Notes under the pieces: model-generated | Told to the model about the DNA's origin: nothing | Seen by the model: only the letters and a program-made list of their open reading frames with translations | Databases searched by the model: none | Virus record (IMG/VR): IMGVR_UViG_3300042542_005002 | Coordinates: 1 to 59,131 of that record | Length of the DNA: 59,131 nucleotides | Reading direction: 5' to 3' (one strand) | From: a virus | Made by a program: the position numbers and the translations under genes | Part shown: one piece after another, positions 30,710 to 38,032 of the stretch | Layout of the letters: each line of letters starts with the position of its first letter | How positions within the stretch are numbered: position 1 is the first letter of the stretch

Positions 30710-30956
30710 TGGAGAGTGTCCATCTTGCCCTAAATGTGGCTGTGCAACAATTCGTTCACGGCAAGATCTTTCTTTCGAAATTGGTGGTGGAGAAATTAGA
30801 ACAGAACCTTTAGTTAGTGCCACAATTGTCATGAATGTTCCGATCTTTCAATGTATAAATCCTAGTTGTAGGAACGGAATGTATGGAGAAGAAGCAGAAA
30901 AAATCATGGAGCCTATAAAGAAAGTATTGACAAAACACGCAGTAGTTAAAAGTTAA
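30702..30956 (+). CDS. Small zinc-ribbon-like protein
   Basis: An 84-residue protein from ATG 30702. CPSCPKCGC near the N terminus and CINPSC about 45 residues later give two Cys clusters typical of a zinc ribbon. It has an alternating beta middle and a helical Lys-rich tail. Possible roles are nucleic-acid or transcription-factor binding, neither proven. An earlier in-frame start at 30609 would overlap the previous gene by 100 nt and is less likely. Confidence 0.7.
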   Translation: MGNGECPSCPKCGCATIRSRQDLSFEIGGGEIRTEPLVSATIVMNVPIFQCINPSCRNGMYGEEAEKIMEPIKKVLTKHAVVKS

Positions 30957-30961
30957 AATTT

Positions 30962-31031
30962 GTGCCGTGGGAGGTCAGCATCTCAGGTCGGCTTATACCC
31001 GAGCAACACAAGGGCAGCACTTGTACGGCAT
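30962..31031 (+). ncRNA. tRNA-like cloverleaf with non-canonical T loop
   Basis: A 70-nt segment folds as a tRNA. The acceptor is 7 bp (30962-30968 with 31025-31031, first pair G-U). The D stem is 4 bp (30971-30974 with 30981-30984). The anticodon stem is 4 bp (30988-30991 with 30999-31002) around a 7-nt loop CTTATAC with T33 and apparent anticodon TAT (Ile). A 5-bp T stem (31008-31012 with 31020-31024) has loop GGCAGCA. It lacks T8, the D-loop GG and TTC of the T loop, so it is not a normal tRNA. It may be a decayed tRNA-Ile or a tRNA mimic. Confidence 0.4.
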
Positions 31032-31076
31032 ATTAAGATAGTTTATATCTCGCTTCAGGCGAACAGAAACAACAGA

Positions 31077-31083
31077 ATAAATA
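31077..31083 (+). promoter_or_regulatory. Late promoter box ATAAATA
   Basis: The late box is followed by a 25-nt leader to ATG 31109, with a weak GGAAT/GGGAAT site. It starts the operon of likely head-packaged enzymes. A TTGACT at 31085 has no matching -10 box. Confidence 0.6.
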
Positions 31084-31108
31084 ATTGACTAACCCAAAGG
31101 AATAGGGA

Positions 31109-32323
31109 ATGCTGTCATTTACACAATACAATCATGAGATAATCCAAGAGGAAACTGCTAGAAATAAACACTTGGATCATATCGAAGATTTGATGATCCT
31201 TTACGGACAAAAGGGATTAGATGACTCAATAGCATTCCTCAAGGATATAATCGAAAGCCTAAAAACCGGAAATACTAGTTTGGGAGTTTCCACCAAATGG
31301 GATGGGAAGCCTGCAATCATTTGTGGCGAAAACCCTGATAATGGTAAATTCTTCGTATCGACAAAGTCTGTTTTCGGTGCTAAAGAGCAAAAAGCATATC
31401 ATACGGAGGCTGAACTTAAAAAATCTGGATTGCCTTCTGATTTGATTGATAAGATGGCAGTGTGTTTGAAAATGCTTACTAAGGTTGGTATTGGCAAGAG
31501 AATTTTGCAAGGCGATTTGATGTTTACTGCCGATATGAAAAAGGCAGTAAATATCGATGGTAAGCCACATATAGGATTTCAGCCAAACACAATCATGTAC
31601 GCTGTTCCAAAGAATAGTGATATTGGGTCGGCAATCTCTTCAGCAAAATTAGGAATCGCATTTCATACTGAATATAAGGGAGACAGTCTGAAGTCTATTC
31701 AGGCAGTATCTTATAATTTCAATTCCAAGGTTTTAAAACAAACAAGTGAGGTTTGGGTAACAGATCCAAACATCTACGATCTCTCTCCTGCCCTTATGAA
31801 GGGCGGCGAATCAGAGATGGCAATCAGGATGCTCAAGGAATGCGAAGCCCTAGCATCTAAAGTGAGGCCGTTTATCAAGACTCTAATCGCACAGAAAGAG
31901 ATAGCAGAAACTTATTTACTGCCTTATGTCAATAGTACAATCAATGGCGGAATGAGCAATTTCAATGCATCCAGTCTCAAACTAAACATCAAAGGTAAGT
32001 TTGAAAAGGACATAAATAAACTAAAAACCGACAAAGCCAAGCAAGCAAAAACTGAATTAATGCAGAAGCAATTAGATTTCGTTGATGCGTATTCAAAGCA
32101 GATCGATCAAATGTTTGAACTTCACAATAAAATTGCCAACATCAAAGAAATTCTTTTGCGTAAACTGTATGCCATTTCAACCCTAGGTCATTTCTTCATG
32201 GATGAGAATGGAATTCGCCCAACAAATCCTGAAGGTATTGTAATCTATCGATCAGGATCGGTGATTAAACTAGTTAATCGTTTAGAATTTAGTAAACAAA
32301 ACCGAATGGTGAATCAGAGGTAA
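31109..32323 (+). CDS. Ligase-superfamily nucleotidyltransferase, possibly head-packaged
   Basis: A 404-residue protein with motifs of the covalent nucleotidyltransferase (DNA/RNA ligase) superfamily: STKWDGKPAI (KxDG, K63), ILQGDLMF (motif III-like, about 132-139), EGIVIY (motif IV, from about 375) and VIKLVNR (motif V). Similar proteins (DUF6267-like, from memory) occur in marine T4-like phages. The N terminus MLSFTQYNHEIIQE, followed by Glu, resembles T4 internal-protein targeting peptides cut after L/I-x-E. The product may seal nucleic acids or adenylylate another target. It is one base apart from the next gene. Confidence 0.68.
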   Translation: MLSFTQYNHEIIQEETARNKHLDHIEDLMILYGQKGLDDSIAFLKDIIESLKTGNTSLGVSTKWDGKPAIICGENPDNGKFFVSTKSVFGAKEQKAYHTEAELKKSGLPSDLIDKMAVCLKMLTKVGIGKRILQGDLMFTADMKKAVNIDGKPHIGFQPNTIMYAVPKNSDIGSAISSAKLGIAFHTEYKGDSLKSIQAVSYNFNSKVLKQTSEVWVTDPNIYDLSPALMKGGESEMAIRMLKECEALASKVRPFIKTLIAQKEIAETYLLPYVNSTINGGMSNFNASSLKLNIKGKFEKDINKLKTDKAKQAKTELMQKQLDFVDAYSKQIDQMFELHNKIANIKEILLRKLYAISTLGHFFMDENGIRPTNPEGIVIYRSGSVIKLVNRLEFSKQNRMVNQR

Positions 32324-32324
32324 A

Positions 32325-35300
32325 ATGCTTAACTTCTCAGACCGCAATAATCAGATTGATGAAGCGAAAAAAGATAGTGTAGTTTTTGCATTCGGTAGAA
32401 TGAACCCACCAACTATCGGCCATAAGGTAGTTGTGGATAAAGTTCTAAGTGAAGCCGCAGCAAAGGGAGCAGATCATTTTATCTTTGTGTCTAAAACTCA
32501 GGACACCAAAAAAAATCCACTCAGTCAAAAGTCAAAGATCGATTATCTGAAGAAGTTGTTTCCGAAGGTTAAGTTTCCTTTTGGTAAATCGACAAATCCA
32601 TTCGATACTGTTTTGTATCTCTGTGAACTAGGATATAAAAACATCTATGTGGTCACAGGAAGTGATCATGTTGCAGAATACAACCGTATTAAGGAATACA
32701 AAGGTAAAGTAGCGACAAACGATCCAAAAAAGCGGTCGTACTCATTTGATAATCTTGAGGTCATAGTTGCAGGCAAGGCAAGAGTTAAAGTTACTCTTGA
32801 TATGATAGATGATATGCTCAAGAAGGGTCAACAAGTTGATCCTATGTACATGTCTGCATCTCTTATGCGTGAAGCGGCATTTAAGGACCGATTTGATATA
32901 TTCTCAATCGGCATTCCTGGAAATAAAACTCTTGCACAGAGTTTATGGAAAGATGTTCGTAAAGGTATGAGTTTGAAAGAGGACTTTGATCTTTTAAATG
33001 AGGCAACCAAAAAAGAGGATGTGACAATCATCGCTCTCACATCATCAGAAAAAGATTTGAGTGATACCATAGAAAAAACTGAAGCGATCTGCAAAAGGCG
33101 TAAGATAAAATTCTATCCTGTAAAAACAAGCAAAGCACAGGTAGAAATATCAAATGTCGCTTCGAAGAAGATTACTATAAAGAACTACGATGGAGAGGGA
33201 AAAGATGTAACCATCGTTCCAGAGAACACAGTTGCAATCGTTCGTGGTGGTGTGATGAACACCGAAATTGGTGTAGCCATTATGACGATCTTACAGAATA
33301 ATGGTGTGTTCATGGTAAACGAAAGAGCGGGTATGGAACTGTGTGCCAATAAGTTGGAAACGGCTATCGCACTCAAGAAACACGGTTTGCCTCACCCACG
33401 CACGGCTTTCGTCGCAAATGAAGAGAATATCGAATCGGCTGTCAAGGAAGTCGGAGGTAAGTTTCCGATCATCTGTAAGACCCTTACAGGCGCAGAAGGA
33501 ATCGGTGTGTCCAAAATTGAGAGCATGGAAAGTCTCAAGTCTGTGCTACAGACATTATGGAAGTATGGTGCAGAGATCATCATCCAAGAGTTTCTTCCTG
33601 AATTCAAGAATGATGTTCGTAGCATAGTACTCAACGGGAAGATATTTGCATGTGCCAAAAGAGACAAAGCACCTAAAGACTTCCGAACCAATATTGCCCG
33701 TGGCTCTAAGGGCGGATCACATCAATTGTCTGACGAAGAGATTAAACTAGTTGAGCAAGCCGCACGGGTCAGTAAATGTTTCTATGTTGGTATAGACCAT
33801 GTTATCAACGATGGTAAGCCATACATCATTGAAATGAACGCAAGTCCAGGTAGTGGAAATATCTATTATCGTTACTATGAGGATGGCGAAGGTAAAGATA
33901 ATGTTAAAGGTGAAGAACTTGTAGAAGACTTTGTGGAATACATTCTCAACAAGGCACATTGGAAACTATTTTCGAATCTTGCTGTTCGTGAGAATGTTAA
34001 GGTCGATGGCAATGAATATACCGCAAAGATCGATACTGGAAATAGCGGTTACAATATGATTCATGCCGACAACATAAAAGATAATGGTGACCACACCGTT
34101 TCATTTAAGTTAGCAGACGGTAAGAAGATTACGAAGAAGATTGTCAGCAGAATCAAAGTTAAGAGTGGCATCGGGGAGAAAGAAAGAATTGTGGTTTTCA
34201 TGGACATTGAGTTCCATGGTAAGAGATATCCGAACATCAAATTCAGCCTTGGTGACAGAAACCATATGTCAACCAAGGTTCTTCTTGGACTGAGATTCCT
34301 TGAGAAGACTGGCTATGTTGTTGATCCAGCAAACGCAATATATCCACAACCAGATGTCAAGAAAAAAACATCAGGGGAAGAGGAAGAAGAAGAGGAACTA
34401 TCTGAAAGTATCATTCCTAAAGGCAAAGCAAATATTGCGGGTGCCTTATTTAAAGTGATGACCACTAAAGAAATGGTTGGGAAAATATTTGAACTATCCA
34501 AACTGTGGAAATCCAACTCAGTTGAGTTCAAGAAAAAACTACAGGATCTTGAGACAGAAATAGTGATTGACTACAATAAGTCTTTAGAAACGGGAGCAAA
34601 AACTGCTTTTTTTGTAGATAGATTCAAGTTACAGAGTATCATTGATAAGATTTTGTATAAAATGCTTGATGTCGCTGGTGTAGATTTACAGACATATGTG
34701 GCTAAATTGTCTTCAGTATTTGGATCTCAATTAACCATGGGATATTCAATCGACGGAGAATCAATACAAGAAGCCGATATTACTAAGGGGAAAAAATTCT
34801 ACACGAAGAGTGGAAAGATTAAGGCATCCCCAAAAGATAAAAAGACTGGATTGCCAAAGAAGTATGTCTCTGGATTATCGAAGCGAGAGGCTGAACTTCG
34901 AAAGAAGAGACTTGCAAAGCGTAAGGATATGTCAGATGACGATCCGAAGACTTGGGAGTTTGTTAATCCTAGAGAAAAGAATATCAAGACTAAACCTTCG
35001 AAATATACGACTGCTTTCAAGAAACTTGCCAAAAAAGGTAAATTGAAGGTAGAAAACAAAAATGAAATAAGAGAGTCTCTTTCTGCTATTAAGGCATTTG
35101 AGAATCTTGATTATATGACGAGAATGAACAGAGCCATAATGCTTGAGCAAAAGGCGATTCAAAACGGTAAAACAGATTCCGCAAAAATTTACCGATCATT
35201 TATAGAATATGAAAAGGACTTAAGATATAGAAATTACAAAGTTGATTTAGATATATCTGAAGAAATAGAATCTCTTCTTTATGAGGTGAGTCCTCCATCT

Positions 35301-36038
35301 GGTCCTGCTCGTCGCTTTTCAAAGAAGGAAAAAATTAAAAAGCAGTTTCAGAAGAGATACGGTAAAGACTGGAAAAGAGTTTTCTACGCTACAGCATGGA
35401 AGATGCACGGAGAGGAAGTAGAGTCCACCCGATGGCTTAATGAATCGAAGAAGATCAATGCAACCATGCAATGGACTGCTATCGGTAAGAGGGGACCTCT
35501 TCTGATCGGCTCTGACGAAATCGTCAAGACCTACAAGAAAGACACCCCTGGTGAGCGGGAGCGATTGGGTGAAGATAAGCCTTGTTGGGTAGGGTTTAAA
35601 CAATTGGGAATGAAGACAAAGAATGGAAAAAAAGTTCCTAATTGTGTGCCTGTGAAGGAAGATACTTCTGAAGAAGAGAAGTCTGCGCTTTACAAAGAGT
35701 GGCAGAAATTAGTGAATATGTCCGGCAAAGAAATACAAAGTTTTCTTGACTCAGAAGAGGGTAAAGAGGCAGGACTATCACGAAAAGAAGCAGGCAAGGC
35801 AGGAGCAGATGGGGGTAAAATTACAAGTGGAAGAGATTCTGCCCGGGCCATTATTCGTATGCTTGATACTCCCAAAGAGGACTGGACGGCAAATGATTGG
35901 AAATGGGCGAGTAAGCAAGTCAGTTTCATCAGTAGAATGCAAGGTGTGAAGGGCGGTATGAGGGATGAGAAAGGTCATCCAACCCGAAAACTTCTTGCTC
36001 TGAAAGTTTGGGGTCATAATCCGGAGAGGAAATCATGA
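32325..36038 (+). CDS. Multidomain protein: nucleotidyltransferase, RimK-type ATP-grasp ligase, retropepsin-like protease
   Basis: A 1237-residue protein. Residues 15-200 are an NMNAT/cytidylyltransferase-like domain (FGRMNPPTIGH, TGSDHV). Residues 232-545 are a RimK-type ATP-grasp ligase (NERAGMELCANK, FPIICKTLTGAEGIGV, IIEMNASPGSG). Residues 557-660 are a retropepsin-like domain (KIDTGNSGY, D570; VLLGLRFLE). An acidic linker follows. Residues 995-1030 match a phage KKQFQKRYGKDWKRVFYATA domain, and 1140-1237 a DUF6321-like domain. Residues 1-13 (MLNFSDRNNQIDE) look like a head-targeting peptide. L/I-x-E sites fall at several domain borders (226, 694, 987, 1040), suggesting a polyprotein cut by the prohead protease. 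Confidence 0.75.
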   Translation: MLNFSDRNNQIDEAKKDSVVFAFGRMNPPTIGHKVVVDKVLSEAAAKGADHFIFVSKTQDTKKNPLSQKSKIDYLKKLFPKVKFPFGKSTNPFDTVLYLCELGYKNIYVVTGSDHVAEYNRIKEYKGKVATNDPKKRSYSFDNLEVIVAGKARVKVTLDMIDDMLKKGQQVDPMYMSASLMREAAFKDRFDIFSIGIPGNKTLAQSLWKDVRKGMSLKEDFDLLNEATKKEDVTIIALTSSEKDLSDTIEKTEAICKRRKIKFYPVKTSKAQVEISNVASKKITIKNYDGEGKDVTIVPENTVAIVRGGVMNTEIGVAIMTILQNNGVFMVNERAGMELCANKLETAIALKKHGLPHPRTAFVANEENIESAVKEVGGKFPIICKTLTGAEGIGVSKIESMESLKSVLQTLWKYGAEIIIQEFLPEFKNDVRSIVLNGKIFACAKRDKAPKDFRTNIARGSKGGSHQLSDEEIKLVEQAARVSKCFYVGIDHVINDGKPYIIEMNASPGSGNIYYRYYEDGEGKDNVKGEELVEDFVEYILNKAHWKLFSNLAVRENVKVDGNEYTAKIDTGNSGYNMIHADNIKDNGDHTVSFKLADGKKITKKIVSRIKVKSGIGEKERIVVFMDIEFHGKRYPNIKFSLGDRNHMSTKVLLGLRFLEKTGYVVDPANAIYPQPDVKKKTSGEEEEEEELSESIIPKGKANIAGALFKVMTTKEMVGKIFELSKLWKSNSVEFKKKLQDLETEIVIDYNKSLETGAKTAFFVDRFKLQSIIDKILYKMLDVAGVDLQTYVAKLSSVFGSQLTMGYSIDGESIQEADITKGKKFYTKSGKIKASPKDKKTGLPKKYVSGLSKREAELRKKRLAKRKDMSDDDPKTWEFVNPREKNIKTKPSKYTTAFKKLAKKGKLKVENKNEIRESLSAIKAFENLDYMTRMNRAIMLEQKAIQNGKTDSAKIYRSFIEYEKDLRYRNYKVDLDISEEIESLLYEVSPPSGPARRFSKKEKIKKQFQKRYGKDWKRVFYATAWKMHGEEVESTRWLNESKKINATMQWTAIGKRGPLLIGSDEIVKTYKKDTPGERERLGEDKPCWVGFKQLGMKTKNGKKVPNCVPVKEDTSEEEKSALYKEWQKLVNMSGKEIQSFLDSEEGKEAGLSRKEAGKAGADGGKITSGRDSARAIIRMLDTPKEDWTANDWKWASKQVSFISRMQGVKGGMRDEKGHPTRKLLALKVWGHNPERKS

Positions 36039-36295
36039 AATATTACGACAACCTAATTAAAAACATTAATGAGGCAAGAATTGCTGGATTGGAAAAGAAA
36101 TCAAAACAAAGTGGAATTTCTTATGGAATTTTGAAACAAGTATTCGATAGAGGCATGGCTGCATGGAAAAGTGGACATAGACCTGGAACAACGCCTCAAC
36201 AATGGGCTTTTGCCAGAGTTAATTCATTTATTGTTGGCGGCAAAACTCGTAGAACCGCAGATAAAGATTTGTGGAAAAAAGCAAAGGGCGGCTAA
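36035..36295 (+). CDS. DUF5824-like small protein, possibly head-packaged
   Basis: An 86-residue protein. The core SGISYGILKQVFDRGMAAWK, then SGHRPGTTPQQWAFARVNSF, matches a phage family I recall as DUF5824. The N terminus MKYYDNLIKNINE, followed by Ala, again resembles a T4 internal-protein targeting peptide with I-x-E. It overlaps the end of the 1237-residue gene by ATGA. A late box follows 3 nt after the stop. Confidence 0.75.
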   Translation: MKYYDNLIKNINEARIAGLEKKSKQSGISYGILKQVFDRGMAAWKSGHRPGTTPQQWAFARVNSFIVGGKTRRTADKDLWKKAKGG

Positions 36296-36297
36296 GA

Positions 36298-36304
36298 CTA
36301 AATA
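36298..36304 (+). promoter_or_regulatory. Late promoter box CTAAATA
   Basis: The late box is followed by a 29-nt leader with GGGGGAG (36321-36327) before ATG 36334. Confidence 0.62.
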
Positions 36305-36333
36305 TTGATACCTAACTTCCCGGGGGAGAAAAA

Positions 36334-37986
36334 ATGGCAGTATTCTATTGGGTCGGCGGATATACAGGTTATACAGGTCCAGAAAGTGGATATAACACAA
36401 CAGGTTCATATTGGACTAACTATGTTACGGGACTAACCACCTCGTATGGAGATGTATTTTATTCACCGTATGCATGGGATATTCGTCAAAACTGGAGGTT
36501 GGAGCACACTGGCCAACAACAACCTACTGATCCTGAAATTAGAGTGATTAGAGATTCAGTACCAACGAGATTACCTAAGGGTGGTGATGATGTCATCATA
36601 GGTGGAGTTGCTGCATATATTGGAACCGGACCTTATGGTGGGGGCAGCACATCCTCAGGTGGAGCGTCTGGCGGTGGATCGGGACAGTTCTTAAGTTCAC
36701 CATTAATATTTACGCCGAATATTGCACCGAATAATTTTTCACTTTTATTCGGAGGAATGTCTGGTGATGGAATCACCTCTGCCGGATTAACCGCTTGGAA
36801 AGAAGGCGGATCAACTAAACTGGCTTCATTTACAGTTAAACCATATTTCACAAGACTTGATAAAACCATTAATTTTGGAGCATCTGGCAGCAGTATATCA
36901 ATAAGAACGGGAGAGATTGGAAGTTGGGGACTCTCTTATTTGTGGGGAAATTCAGTCCCTTCAGATTTTACTGGTGCCGCTCTTGGTAGAGCATTGACTC
37001 TTGTTAGTAATCCGATAAACTTAATTTTGGCTGATACTAACAACAACTGTTTTGTAAACAGATTACAATCTTCAAGAAGTGCAACGGGTGGAGCAGTTAT
37101 TCATATCAAATCTATGAATTATGATGCTGGTTTTACTTCTGTAAGTTTTAATATGCACGGTAGATTTGGAGCAGGTTATACTGCTTCAGTTTGGGGGACA
37201 AATGAAACTTCTGCAATCAACCACTACTTAGTGCCAAGAGGAGAATGGGACAGAGTATTGAATGATTGTGCAAATACAGAAATGAGTAATGTGGTCTGTA
37301 ATTTTGTGAGGCACGGTGGATTCAGTTGGGATCGAGCGACGGGGTATTTCTCATCAGACAGAACTGCAAATATCAATGAATTTTTCATTTCATCAACTAC
37401 AATAAATGGATCGAATAATAAAACTGGTGTTAATATAGAATGTTATGAACAGGCGGCAGTTGGAAAGATTCTTGCTATAGGTTGGAGAAATCAAAGCCCA
37501 ACTAACTGTATGACAATAGGAAATCTCGGTGGAATACCGTCAACAGTGAATCAACTGTTAACTGTCTATACTGGAATCGGTATTTCAGGAAATCCTTATT
37601 TCGATTATCAATTTCCGCTAAACGCATGGAAAGAATCATATCCTTGGAGCATCAGTAATTGGTGGACTGGACCAATAGTAATGATAAGAAACTGTTTTGT
37701 GGAAGATCTAATTCATGGTGGTGGAGTGATCTTAGCAGATCCAAATTCGTCTGCGAATGATTATGTCATTCTGAAAGATGGCTTTATGGATTATCCGGCT
37801 CAAATAATATGCAAGAATTTTGAAAATCCTCAATGGAAAAATTTCTTACTTGGATATTCCCCCAACTCAGACCTGGGAATTGGTGTAAGAACAAGAAATA
37901 TTTCAAGTTCTTATTTAAACACTTACGCTAAACGGTATTTCATGATTCCGTATGATGGTCAAGGAACAACTATAACTAGAGACTGA
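36334..37986 (+). CDS. Virion adhesin-like protein, paralogue A
   Basis: A 550-residue Gly/Ser/Thr/Asn-rich protein that begins with YWVGGYTGYTGPESGY and a repeated aromatic pattern (FYSPYAWDIRQNWRLE). A Gly-rich linker (GPYGGGSTSSGGASGGGSG) joins it to a beta-rich body. It has no enzyme motif. The neighbour at 38033 shares the N-terminal domain and the GGMSGDG segment, so the two are paralogues with diverged C-terminal parts. It is probably a tail-fibre, baseplate or capsid decoration protein, expressed late. Confidence 0.72.
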   Translation: MAVFYWVGGYTGYTGPESGYNTTGSYWTNYVTGLTTSYGDVFYSPYAWDIRQNWRLEHTGQQQPTDPEIRVIRDSVPTRLPKGGDDVIIGGVAAYIGTGPYGGGSTSSGGASGGGSGQFLSSPLIFTPNIAPNNFSLLFGGMSGDGITSAGLTAWKEGGSTKLASFTVKPYFTRLDKTINFGASGSSISIRTGEIGSWGLSYLWGNSVPSDFTGAALGRALTLVSNPINLILADTNNNCFVNRLQSSRSATGGAVIHIKSMNYDAGFTSVSFNMHGRFGAGYTASVWGTNETSAINHYLVPRGEWDRVLNDCANTEMSNVVCNFVRHGGFSWDRATGYFSSDRTANINEFFISSTTINGSNNKTGVNIECYEQAAVGKILAIGWRNQSPTNCMTIGNLGGIPSTVNQLLTVYTGIGISGNPYFDYQFPLNAWKESYPWSISNWWTGPIVMIRNCFVEDLIHGGGVILADPNSSANDYVILKDGFMDYPAQIICKNFENPQWKNFLLGYSPNSDLGIGVRTRNISSSYLNTYAKRYFMIPYDGQGTTITRD

Positions 37987-38032
37987 CAGAAATTAATATG
38001 AATCGAATAAATCAAATCAATCGGAGACAAAA

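Noticed and set aside
30962-31031. Hammerhead or HDV-like ribozyme in the gap after the zinc-ribbon gene
   Set aside because: No CTGATGA/GAAA core and no HDV-type nested pseudoknot could be drawn; the tRNA-like fold fits more bases.
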